64,000 nucleotides of DNA from Breviolum minutum Mf 1.05b.01. Its lineage: Eukaryota > Sar > Dinophyceae > Suessiales > Symbiodiniaceae. The notes beneath the pieces are model-generated. The model was not told the origin of the DNA and ran no database searches. It saw only the letters and a list, made by a program, of their open reading frames with translations. Made by a program: the position numbers and the translations under genes. Positions 48,262 through 59,469 of this stretch are shown here, piece after piece; positions within the stretch are counted from its first letter, which is position 1; the number at the start of each line of letters is the position of its first letter. The stretch lies in the NCBI GenBank assembly GCA_000507305.1, contig DF239168.1:62001-126000 (forward strand). The letters run 5' to 3'.

Positions 48262-49438
48262 ATGGTGTCCATTTCTGAATTGAGGAACACCTTTCTGAAC
48301 TTGGACCTAGTGAAAAAGCCTCTAAAGCGCCACAGCAGCGAGCCGTTGTTGATCGACTCGATCAATCAGCGTCTTGAAAGTGCATCTGAAGCCGCAGCTC
48401 AGAAAGAAGCAATCGAAGGTAAAGTCAAAGGAAGCTTGGTTGGAAAAATGAACAGCATCGTGGGAATGTCATGTTATATATATATATATTACATATACAT
48501 GTTATTGTAAGTTATGTTATACTGTATCGCTGGATTGCAGTAATCCAATTGGATCCATAATCCGTGCAAGACAAAGAGGATCCGAGAATGTTTTGCATGT
48601 TTCAAATCATCCAGAGGTGTATCTATAGCTGAATGGGTATTCCGGATAGTATTCGGGTTCGCTTTGAAAGGCCTTGCCCTGAAGACGATGTTCAATGTGG
48701 GCAGCATGGCTCATCCGGATTTTTGTGGGCCTCCGTGTGCCTTCATTGCGGCGGGAAAGTGCATCAATGGTGCGTCTTGCGGGTCCGGGTTTTGGGATGG
48801 CTGGTTGTTGAGTTCAGGGTGGAACAAAGCCAGCAGCAAAACCCAAGGTACGGAAACATAGCCAACATAGCCAACATAGCGCAAAAAGTCACAAAAACCC
48901 AAGGAATACACAGATTCGAGCTTTACCAAGACGACTTGGCATGTTTCTTTCTGCAGGAACTGTCACGGTTCACACGAGAAATCTATGAAGTACGACAAGA
49001 GGCAGAGGGCCGCATGGCAGTGCTTGAGTGCCAGTGATACTTGGCACATGGCTTGAGGAGTGAACAGAGCAGCATGTTTCCTTCACTTCGAAAGAATATC
49101 AACTTCGAAGAAGGTCACATAAATAAAACGCACCAATCCAAAGTTTTCATCAAGGATTCAAGTTTTCTTTTCTTAGTACCATCTTAATTCCATCTTAATA
49201 CTGGAGTGGATCTCTCTTGGCTTCCAAATAAAAAAGTCTCGCAAAAACAACGGACAAAATTTCTAAGGAAGTCTTGCAATGGCTCGAGAGGTGCATTTCT
49301 TCTCGCGCCGATAAGTTGGGACTGTTGGAAGAGGCTCAGCCACTCGTGCAGCTGATTCAGAACGAGATCAAGAAGCTTCCGCCCGCATCTCAAAGCAAAC
49401 TATCAGCAGCTCAAGAGAAGAACTTGATGAGCCTTTGA
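48262..49438 (+). CDS. CCCH zinc-finger protein, four exons (duplicate copy 1)
   Basis: Exons: 48262-48418, 48671-48782, 48957-49008 and 49268-49438 (TGA). All phases agree, for about 163 residues. It starts MVSISELRNTFLNLDLVKK, then SSEPLLIDSINQRLESASEA. The finger is FCGPPCAFIAAGKCINGASC|GNCHGSH, C-x7-C-x5-C-x3-H with an extra Cys pair before and inside it. It is followed by KSMKYDKRQR and a helical tail (WLERCISSRADKLGLLEEAQ; LIQNEIKKLPPASQSKL). I know this arrangement, a CxxxC before the finger and a basic KR-rich stretch after it, from dinoflagellate CCCH proteins. The intron splits the finger in phase 2 after the third Cys. The third intron uses a GC donor (CAGAGG|GCCGC); if it is not used, the protein ends at TGA 49056 instead. 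Confidence 0.75.
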
Positions 49439-49439
49439 T

Positions 49440-49660
49440 GCATGAAAACACATTGAAATCATATGAATCATATGAGATTGGAAGAGTTGTCTGCCTCCAG
49501 TGGGTATACTTTTATCATATCTAGTGATAAAGGCATACTTCGGCATACTTTTAAGTTGTGAAGTCACGATATCCTGCTGCCCAGCTTTGACCAGTTGCAG
49601 AGGTTACTGTACCTGACGATGTAGGGATGTAATACATCCATACTCCTGATGGCAGAAAAG

Positions 49661-49691
<31 letters not shown>

Positions 49692-52217
49692 CACGTACAT
49701 GTATGTATATGTACATCTGGTAAAGAAACAACGAAAGGATGTAGAAGACATAAAGATATGATTAAACTCATATTACAACTGTGTAAATGATAGAAGAACA
49801 ACTAGGGCAGGATTAGACTAGACCACCATCAATCCTTTCGAATCATTTTCATGGCCTGGAAGTGTCTTGTGTTTGACTGTGTTGACCAGGAAATACTTCT
49901 CGAAGCGGACAGCTTGGAAGATGATCAATGAGGTATGGGCAGAGATGGCCGGTATCAAGTCTTCAGAATAGATGTGATACACTTGCAGATGTTTATTTTT
50001 AAAGCTATCTGCGATTGAAGTTTTCAGAGGGTTTGCAGACCCGCTGGACATTGTAGAAATAAGAATACGCATGAAATTGCAGTGGGGTTTTTGCAAGAAC
50101 GCAACAGGCCCTCCGTCATCGCACTGTTGACAAAGCATTGTTGGCGCAGGTGTGGAATTCAGAAGTCTGTGCTGAGGGTTTGATACTTTGAGTTTAGTAA
50201 TTTTCATCATCATCAGCATATATTTTCCATTTTTTTTGAGCAAAGGATGATGTGGTTGAACTAAGAACTACGTTAAAGCAAGCAACTCTTCATAACTCCC
50301 ATGGCATAGCTTGCATTCTCAACAGATGTCCCAACGGTTAATGCCTCCAGGCTGAGGCGTTGGTGTTGGAGATGAGGCTGCAACTAGCAAGCCCATGAGG
50401 ATGGATCCTCATCGCTGAATTGTGCAACTGAGATTTGAAGAAATCGCAAGCTCTTTTGACTTGGCCACATTTTGCATTGAAGACGTTTTAAGATGATTTT
50501 GGATCTTTTTGTGTTACGTCGTAAGAGTTGCACAAATACAGTTGAGAGTTGTGACGTACGAGATGTAGGAGACTGTGAACAGTCAGTCAGTCGTCACAAT
50601 GTAAAGCCCTTCAGCCTTTCAGTGTTGACTACATGAAATGCCAGGAATGATAACAAAAGAAAATTTCATGTTAGAGTTATGATCAAAAGGATATCTGTAT
50701 CTATGGATATCAAATGGTACGAGGCATCATGTATGACCCTTGGGCTTCGACGTTAGGATTTTTTGAGGTGACCACGGTGACGAGTGTAGAGTCAGACTAG
50801 GAGTGGTGCGGCGAGTGAGAGCGTGTCATGAATCACTTCGTGTTCCAGCATCCGCATGGACAAGGCATTCTCCATCCACCGGTTTCAAATATGCTGTGAT
50901 TCAAGTGATTCACGATGCACCGGCTCTCATTCGTTCCCTCCGTGCGCTTCTCTTTGCTTCGTTTGCTGCGGGTCTCTCTTGGGCAAGAGGTGGTGAGAAT
51001 GAGTGGCATCAAGGATAGAACGGATAGAATTACAAAAGTCCACATGAATCAACTCCTTTTGTCAGATTCATGTTTAATTATTAATTTTCTATGCTTTTCT
51101 CTTTCCTGGTGAGTGCCTTTGCCCATTGCTTCAGCCATCGTTTGGCTGTCAGGTATCGAGCGTCGTATAATGTCCGAAGGTACGCAATTTTTCTTTGGGC
51201 CACTTGCGTGGTGCTTTCAGACCCTTGAACTCATCGCACTGTTTCCACCACACTGGCCCTGCCTGCAGTGGTGTTTTTTTTCTGTGCATCATTTTCACAA
51301 ACAAAGTAGAGTCATCATAGAGTCGTAGATTCCAGAAGTGGTGGGGCCAGATGTGCCAGAACGCCTTAAACCAAAGGGAGTTTTCTGTCCACAATGAGAT
51401 GCAATGACCAATTTTTCGCAAGAGTAGAGCGCCAAGACAGAACAGCTGAGTGTTCCACGGTGGGGCCCAGGGTCTGTGTCGATTCCCTTGGTGCCTCCAT
51501 GGTGCACGGCATGTCCACAAATTTAGAGGCAGCTCCTCGACTCAATCCCAAAAGCCCTGGTCATGCTGAGAAAAAGTAGTCGCAGTCCATCCGACCTTTT
51601 CATGGAGGATTTTCGGATTGCCGTTATATGCCTCATGGGTAGAATGAATTTTAGCTTCAGATTGAACAGGTTACAGACGTGAGAGTGGAAGACTAAGATT
51701 ATGAATTGGAGTGATATACAAACATCCTTGAAGCGCAAAACCAAACAACCAACGCTGTGTGCCTCAGGCGAAGTCCAATGCCAGGCAAGAGGATTTTTCT
51801 ACATCAACATATACCACGGTGGTGGCCGATGATAGACTGGTGGAAATGATGTTTTCAATGAGTCTGAAACATACTAAAAAACTTGAAAGAACACAACATA
51901 CACAATTCGTGAATTAGAGATGGATACTTTTCGTGATTTTTCTATCACTCGGGCGCTTTGGGGTCCATTTTCTTTTGCGAAACAACCTTGTGCAGTCTGT
52001 GGAAGCAGTGTGGCACCACTATCCTTGCAGGTCCTTTGGAAGGGAATCTCTGTACGGTCAAAAAGTGGCGGACAAAAAACCACAAGTTCCGTGAAAATCA
52101 GTCATTTGCATCCAAGTTTCATTCGTTTGATGATTTGTTTCCATCGACCAAGGTTTTGCATGCACAAATTCACAGGTGTCATATTTGATTTTCGCCTTTG
52201 GCACGAGTGCTTTCTAA
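49440..52217 (+). CDS. Second gene of duplicated unit 1, unidentified, fragmentary model
   Basis: Supported pieces: about 50900-50990 (IHDAPALIRSLRALLFASFA, ending at a GTGAGAATG donor); about 51424-51545 (RVERQDRTAECSTVGPRVCV; GMSTNLEAAP); 51768-51917 (AKSNARQEDFSTSTYTTVVA; DDRLVEMMFSMSLKHTKKL); about 51988-52022 (SVEAVWHHYPC); 52031-about 52150 (PLEGNLCTVKKWRTKNHKF; ENQSFASKFHSFDDLF); and 52176-52217, VSYLIFAFGTSAF with TAA. Indels between this and the unit 2 copy are multiples of three in the RVERQD segment, which supports translation. The 5' part (49440-50800) has no firm exon. No family is recognised. This copy keeps the AKSNARQEDF exon open, unlike unit 2. Confidence 0.45.
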
Positions 52218-52599
52218 AATGAATAGGGATGCCACGTAGTGCACCACCATTAACTGAAACGCTCCTGCACCCAACTGTGTTGTTTGTGAAACGACGCTTC
52301 GGGAAGTTTTGCTCGAACTTTTTTGTATTTGGCTGCTTTTTTGGCTCAGACTGACTGCTTGAATAGAAGCCACCCCCAACTTACAATATACTGCAACCTT
52401 TTTTAAGATAAACCTTATTTGTGTGGAAAGAATCTTCTGAAAACAAAGTGAAGTCAGATTCTTTAAGTGTCATGACTCATGACACATTGTTAGGCAATTT
52501 TTACAACGAACAGTATTTTCTATCATTCTATTTGAGGATCCTTCAATCATGGTCTAACCAATGGCATCACTGCTGGATCTGTCGAGCGGCTCGTTCAAG

Positions 52600-52928
52600 C
52601 GACGTTTTACCTGAGGCGGGCACTTTTGAAGCTATTTTGGACGTTTTGGATCGCGAACTTCACAAATTGCAGGTCAGGTCATCTTTGAGTTGATTCCCAT
52701 AGTGGGATTTGAGAGATGTGACCTGTTGAAAGTTGATTTTAGTGAAAGGATCTAAGGTAAGCACATGAAGTGACTTCGAAATGTTTTTTTTCATGGAGAT
52801 GTTCATCTTCCTGTGACGAAGCTCACTTTTGGCTTAGCCAGCGCAAGCCTCATCGAGCTTTTGTGTCAACATATCCTATGGCGGACCTCACCTACAAGCA
52901 TCCTGGTAGCACGAAGTCTCAACTATGA
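52600..52928 (+). CDS. Two-exon segment in unit 2, unidentified
   Basis: Exon 52600-52672 (DVLPEAGTFEAILDVLDREL, then HKLQ) has a GT donor. Exon 52842-52928 (RKPHRAFVSTYPMADLTYKH to TGA) joins in phase 0. The first exon is absent from unit 1, where about 75 bp are missing at the corresponding place. No family is recognised. It could be a 5' part of the CCCH gene or a separate short gene. Confidence 0.5.
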
Positions 52929-53210
52929 AAATTTCTTTGAGAATCATATTCGAAGGCTGACATATGGCGGTTGCAACTTATATTTTGCAGTATGCTGCTT
53001 ATTTGTCGCCAATTGATCATGAGTAGCGAAGTATGATGGAAGAGAAAGACACCAGCAGTTGCCAATGAATTAAGCTTTGCAAGTGTAAGGTGCCCTTTGT
53101 TTCTCATTCCTAAAGTTCTAAAGCAGAGTTTACACAAGAAAGGCATAAAGGCTAAATACTTATATTGTAAATATTATCATCTTAGACACAATGAGCCTTC
53201 AACTAAGTTC

Positions 53211-54385
53211 ATGGTGTCCATTTCTGAATTGAGGAACACCTTTCTGAACTTGGACCTAGTGAAAAAGCCTCTAAAGCGCCACAGCAGCGAGCCGTTGTTG
53301 ATCGACTCGATCAATCAGCGTCTTGAAAGTGCATCTGAAGCCGCAGCTCAGAAAGAAGCAATCGAAGGTAAAGTCAAAGGAAGCTTGGTTGGAAAAATGA
53401 ACAGCATCGTGGGAATGTCATGTTATATATATATATATTACATATACATGTTATTGTAAGTTATGTTATACTGTATCGCTGGATTGCAGTAATCCAATTG
53501 GATCCATAATCCGTGCAAGACAAAGAGGATCCGAGAATGTTTTGCATGTTTCAAATCATCCAGAGGTGTATCTATAGCTGAATGGGTATTCCGGATAGTA
53601 TTCGGGTTCGCTTTGAAAGGCCTTGCCCTGAAGACGATGTTCAATGTGGGCAGCATGGCTCATCCGGATTTTTGTGGGCCTCCGTGTGCCTTCATTGCGG
53701 CGGGAAAGTGCATCAATGGTGCGTCTTGCGGGTCCGGGTTTTGGGATGGCTGGTTGTTGAGTTCAGGGTGGAACAAAGCCAGCAGCAAAACCCAAGGTAC
53801 GGAAACATAGCCAACATAGCCAACATAGCGCAAAAAGTCACAAAACCAAAGGAATACACAGATTCGAGCTGTCCCAAGACGACTTGGCATGTTTCTTTCT
53901 GCAGGAACTGTCACGGTTCACACGAAAAATCCATGAAGTACGACAAGAGGCAGAGGGCCGCATGGCAGTGCTTGAGTGCCAGTGATACTTGGCACATGGC
54001 TTGAGGAGTGAACAGAGCAGCATGTTTCCTTCACTTCGAAAGAAAACCAACTTCGAAGAAGGTCACATAAATAAAACGCACCAATCCAAAGTTTTCATCA
54101 AGGATTCAAGTTTTCTTTTCTTAGTACCATCTTAATTCCATCTTAATACTGGAGTGGATCTCTCTTGGCTTCCAAATAAAAAGTCTCGCAAAAACAACGG
54201 ACAAAATTTCTAAGGAAGTCTTGCAATGGCTCGAGAGGTGCATTTCTTCTCGCGCCGATAAGTTGGGACTGTTGGAAGAGGCTCAGCCACTCATGCAGCT
54301 GATTCAGAACGAGATCAAGAAGCTTCCGCCCACATCTCAAAGCAAACTATCAGCAGCTCAAGAGAAGAACTTGATGAGCCTTTGA
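53211..54385 (+). CDS. CCCH zinc-finger protein, four exons (duplicate copy 2)
   Basis: Exons: 53211-53367, 53620-53731, 53905-53956 and 54215-54385 (TGA), with the same boundaries and phases as copy 1. The first two exons and the intron between them are identical to copy 1. Differences appear from the third exon on: two synonymous changes in exon 3 (both near HEKS), and in exon 4 Val to Met (QPLM) and Ala to Thr (LPPT). The finger residues are unchanged (PPCAFIAAGKCINGASC|GNCHGSH), so both copies are probably functional. Confidence 0.75.
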
Positions 54386-56341
54386 TGCATGAAAACACAT
54401 TGAAATCATATGAAATCATATGAAGTCATAATGAAATCATATGAAATCATATGAGATTGCAACAGTTGTATGCCTCCAGTGCTTGTCATAGCGTATACTT
54501 TTATCATATCTTGTGATAAAGGCATACTTCGGCATACTTTTAAGTTGTGAAGTCACGATATCCTGCTGCCCAACTTTGACCAGTTGCAGAGGTTACCGCA
54601 CCTGACGATGTAATACATCCATACTCTTGATAGCAGAAAAGATATCCATATATACATGTATGTAAATATACGGGATATTATTGTCGTTAGCCGGCGGACG
54701 ATTCACCGCGCCTGCCATTCAAAATGGAAAAATGACTTGTTCAAAAAAAACAAGAAACTCAAAGCGGCCTTTTTTCGAAGCAAGGCGGCTAGTCCAGCCA
54801 GGTCAAACTCTCTGGCACAAATGCGTCTTTTGGTGCGATTGAAATTGTTCCTCTGCTACAGTCATTTCTGTACAACTGCAAAGCAGTCAGCGCTGACATT
54901 ATCCCAGGCTTTCTCTGCAATGCTGGAGCATCAAAGATGTGTACATGCGCAAGGAACGTTATCACCCCATCCCCACCCCACCCCACCCCAACCCACCCCA
55001 CTGTGGTCACCGGCGAACGACAACGATCACGGGTAAATATGCATCTGGTTTCAAAACCGCAAGGATGTAGAACACGTAAAGATATCATAACACCCATGTT
55101 GAAACAGAAGAACAACTATATAGTGCAGGATGAGAGCAGACCACCATCAGCAGTATGGATCCTTTCGAATCATTTTTAGGGCCTGGAAGTTTCTTGTGTT
55201 TGACTGTGTTGACCAGGAAATACTTCTCGAAGCGGCCTGCTTGGAAGATGATCAATGAGGTATGGGCAGAGATGGCTGGTATCAAGTCTTTAGAATAGAT
55301 GTGATTCAATTGCTGTTTTTGAATTTTAAACCTATGCGATTGAAGTTTTCAGAGGGTCTTGCAGACCATTCTCCTTTCAAACTCTGGATCCGCCAGACAT
55401 TGTAGAAACATGAAATTGCAGTGGGGTTTTGCAAGTGATGAGTTTGAGTGAAAGCGCTGAGAACCACGGCAACAGGCCCTTCGTCATCTCACTGTTGACA
55501 GAGCATCGTTGGTGGAGGTGTGGAGTTCTGAAGTCCGTGCTGAGTAGGTTTTGATACTCCTTCATTATCATCAGCATATATTTTTCATATTGTTTTCATG
55601 TAGACTCTAGATATACTTAGGAAAAAACATATATATATTTGTTTTTTCCCCTCTTTTGAGCAAAGGATGATGTGGTTGAACTACGTTAAAGTAAGCAACT
55701 CTCCATAACTCCCATGGCATAGCTTGCATTCTCAACAGATGCCCCAACGGTTAATGCCTCCAGGCTCAGGCGTTGGTGTTGGAGATGAGGCTGCAGCTAA
55801 CAAACCCATGAGGATGGATCCTCATCGCTGAATTGTGCAACTGAGATTTGAAGAAATCTCAAACTCTTTTGATTTGGCCACATTTTGCATTGAAGACGTT
55901 TTAAGATGATTTTGGATCTTTTTATGTTACGTTGTAAGAGTTGCGCAAATACAGTTGCGAGTTGTGACGTACGAGATGTACGAGACTGTGAACAGTCAGT
56001 CAGTCGTCACAGTGTAAAGCCCTTCAGCCTTTCAGTGTTCACTACCAGCAACGATACGAAAAGAACAGCTCATGTTATGTTCAAAAGGATATTTGTTTGT
56101 ATCTATGGATACCAAATGGTACGAGGCATCATATATGACCTTTGGGCTTCCACGTTAGGAATCTTTTGAGGTGACTGCGGTGACGAGTGTAGAGTGAGAT
56201 CAGGGAGTGCGTGGCGAGTGAGAGCCTGTCATGAATCACTTCACCATCTCTTTTGATTAATCAATTTTATCCAGGTCCATCCTTATCCCTTCCGGCATCC
56301 GCAATTAAAAAACATATCCATTCACTCGTTTCAAAAATGCT

Positions 56342-57624
56342 GTGATTAAAGTGATTCATGATGCACCGGCTCTCATTCGTTCCCTCCGTGGGCTTCTCTT
56401 TGCTTTGTTCGCTGCGGTCTCTCTCGGGCAAGAGGAGGTGAGAATGAAAGGCATCAAGGATAAAACGGATAGAATTGCAAAAGTCCACATGAATCAACTC
56501 CTTTTGTCAGATTCATGTTTAATTATTAATTTTCTATGCTTTTCTCTTTCCTGGCCAGTGCCTTTGCCCATTGCTTCAGCCATCGTTTGGCTGTCAGCTA
56601 TTGCAAAACTCTCTGGGCTTCATAGCCTGCTGCATCTTGCTTGCCACTTGCATGGTGCTTTCAGACCCAGGAAAGACATCATCGCACTGTTTCCACCACA
56701 CTGGCCCTGCCTGCAGTGGTGTTTTTTTTCTTCAGCTTTGTTTTGCAAACAGAGTAGAGTCATCATAGAATGGTAGATTCCAGGAGTGGTGGGGCCAGAT
56801 GTGCTAGAACGCCTTGCACAAAAAATGAGATGGAATGACCAGGTTCGCAAGAGTAGAGCGCCAAGACAGCGGAACAGCTGAGTGTTCCACGGTGGGGCCC
56901 AGGGTCTGTGTTGGTTCCCATGGTGCCCATATGCACGGCATGTCCACAAATTTGGAGGCAGCTCCCATCCGACCTTTTCATGGAGGATTTTTGGATTGTC
57001 GTTTTTGCGCATTTGCTGGATTGTCGTTATATGCGTCAAGGGCAGAATGAATCTTTGCTTCAGATTGAACACGTTACTGACATGAGAGTGGAAGACTAAG
57101 ATTATGAATTGGAGTGCGGAGTGATATACAAACATCCTTGAAGCGCAAAACCAAACAGCCAACCCTGTTTGCCCCAGGCGGAGTCCATTGTCAGGCAAGA
57201 GGATTTTTCTACATCAACATATACCGGCCGATGATAGACTGGTGGAAATGATGTTTTCAATGAGTCTGAAACATACTCTAAAACTTGAAAGTGCAAAACA
57301 TACACAATTAGAGAATTAGAGATGGATATTTTTCGTGATTTTCTATCACTCCTGCGCTTTGGGGTCCATTTTCTTTTGCGAAACAACCTTGTGCAGTCTG
57401 TGGAAGCAGTGTGGCACCACTATCCTTGCAGGTCCTTGGAAGGGAATCTCTGTACGCACAAAAAGTGGCGGATAAAAGACCACAAGTTCTGTGAAAATCA
57501 GTCATTTGCATCCAAGTTTCAGTCGTTTGATGATTTGTTTGTGGTTTCCATTGACCAAAGTTTTGCATGCACAAATTCACAGGTGTCATATTTGATTTTC
57601 GCCTTTGGCACGAGTGCTTTCTAA
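56342..57624 (+). pseudogene. Second gene of duplicated unit 2, apparently disrupted copy
   Basis: Counterparts of the unit 1 pieces are present: ALIRSLRGLLFALFAAVSLG; VPLPIASAIVWLSAIAKLS; RVERQDSGTAECSTVGPRVC; SVEAVWHHYPC; KFCENQSFASKFQSFDDLF; and the identical terminal VSYLIFAFGTSAF at 57583-57624. The exon at 57178 begins AESIVRQEDFSTSTYT but lacks 8 nt found in unit 1, so its frame runs into TGA at about 57232. A one-base deletion also occurs where PLEGNLC begins. The copy is therefore probably a decaying duplicate, unless alternative splicing rescues it. Confidence 0.5.
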
Positions 57625-57639
57625 AATGAATAGGGATGC

Positions 57640-59460
57640 CACGTAGTGCACCACCATTAACTGAAACGCTCCTGAACCCAACTGTGTTGTTTGTGAACCG
57701 ACGCTGTCGGAAGTTTTGCTCGAACTTTTTTGTATTTGGCTGCTTTTTTGGCTCAGACTGACTGATTGAATAGGACTTGGCCCAGACTCAGAAGTCGTCC
57801 CAGCAGCCAATCCCAAGGAGAGTAGGATCAGCAAACGCAACTGTTGACAGACAAAATCTTGCACGAAGAAAAATTGACATGCTGATCCCATAATTTACAA
57901 TGACTCATGCAGGATTTTGCCAATCAATGGCATGTGCATTGACATATTATGCATCATTTGAGAAACAACTCCTAATGTCCATGATTTTGGAGCATGTGTA
58001 GAATCATTGCTACACCTTTTTTTGAAAACTTGATCCAACAGATTTTGCCGTCAAAGTGTTACAAGTTGTAGCGTTGAGCTTTCTGGGATGCTACGCCGCA
58101 AGCGCCGCTCCAGCTGTGGATGTTGCCTGTCAGTCGGGATGCTAAGAAGATCTCGAAGATGAAGATCTTAATGTGAAATTCAAAGTTTGTAGAGTAGAAG
58201 CAAGTCATCCAAACTGGTGATTCAATAGGTGAACAAAACATCCCATGCGAAACCTGAATTGATGATCCAACTCTATGGGTTTTTGTGGTGTACCATCGGT
58301 CTTGTACTCAAAAGATCCGCTTGGGGACTTAGGGACACAGCTACCGAAACTTTTGTAAAAACACAGGTATTCAGAAACCCTTGGCCAAGCGGCGCTGCAC
58401 GAATTGTCAGCAAGGTTTGTTGAAAATCAAAACTTTATCCAAAACTAAGGTTCTGCTGCCAAAAGTTTTGTTTTGAACAAGAAACAAAGGTTTTGCTTCT
58501 CGAAAAGCTTTCTTTTCCATAAAACGCCTCCCCACCTAAACGCATGTTTTTCGTTTCGAAAGTATGAGTTTAAAATAATTTGAAGCTAGCGTGTTTGTTT
58601 TTTCAAAGCAGAAATTACAGTTCTCACAGGCTCTAAAGACGCGACAGCGCATCTTTGTTTAGGGAATTGGTTTGTTTCTCCCCCATGCTGCTGGAAATCC
58701 CGTGCTTATGACCAATGGGTGTGCATACAGTATGGGGGCGAAGATGTTGCTTGTACTGCATGAATACTGAATTCTGTATATATATATATATATATGTTAT
58801 ATTACATAAAATAGTCTATCAGTGTTTAGGGCTCCAGACTGGTTTGGCCCACGCACCCAGCATGAATCTAAGCATGAATCACTTCCGAAATTACAAAATC
58901 TTGGTCATTTCAAATGGCTTTTAAGAAATGATCAAGACAAGTTTTTCGAACATCTCACCTCAAAACCTCTTGCGCCTCACCTCTTGTCAAAACTGAGGCC
59001 CTGGTTACCAGCGCAGCCTTGAGAAGCGCAGAAACCTGGAGCCAATTGGCGCCAGGAAGAGCTGCCACAGGGTGCAGAAATCCACTGGGTACCCTTAGAC
59101 CACACAAACGTGGCTGGGATCCAAGTTGGTTCCATTTTTTTTGTTTTTTTTGATGGTTTTGGTTTTTCCACAGTGCTGCACTGTGTATTTTTTCCGGTTT
59201 CCAGTAAGGGTTCAGCATGATCCAAAATGACGGAACATTGTTTTTGGAACATGGTGATGGTGGCAACAACTTTCAGGGAAGTGGCCGGTATTTTTGGTTT
59301 AATAATTACCCATAATTGGATGGTACTTTTGGTGATTGCTTGGTCTTTGGACATTTGGATGATTCATGCGACACCAGTGGCTCTATATAATGTCATCTCA
59401 TGAATCATGTCATTATTGACCAGCCACAACAGATTGAATTTCTAAAACAACCCGAAGAAT
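57640..59460. other. Interval without a firm gene; one signal-peptide-like exon
   Basis: A plus-strand exon candidate 58042-58132 (after CCAACAG; donor TGTCA|GTCGGG) reads VLQVVALSFLGCYAASAAPA then VDVACQSG, resembling a cleavable signal peptide. A minus-strand frame at 57586-57891 is also open and hydrophobic near its start (RLLILLSLGLAAGTT). A (TA)n run lies at 58777-58794. The protein-like plus frame at 58995-59140 (VTSAALRSAETWSQLAPGRA) has no clear splice sites. Nothing else is recognised. Confidence 0.35.
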
Positions 59461-59469
59461 CCCTGCACC

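Larger units (their letters stand above)
47515..52367. repeat. Tandem duplication, unit 1 (about 4.9 kb)
   Basis: Collinear with 52378-57772 over its full length; edges are approximate. 48230-48890 is practically identical to 53179-53838, introns included. The flanks and the part after 49440 differ by many substitutions and indels. It contains one CCCH gene and one unidentified gene. Confidence 0.95.
52378..57772. repeat. Tandem duplication, unit 2 (about 5.4 kb)
   Basis: A direct repeat of 47515-52367, immediately adjacent. It is longer because of several insertions (for example 52621-52695, and ATGAAATCATATG expansions near 54415-54450). Edges are approximate. Confidence 0.95.

Noticed and set aside
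56620..57198. 192-codon minus-strand open frame in duplicated unit 2
   Set aside because: The corresponding region of unit 1 does not keep this frame, so it is not conserved between the duplicates.
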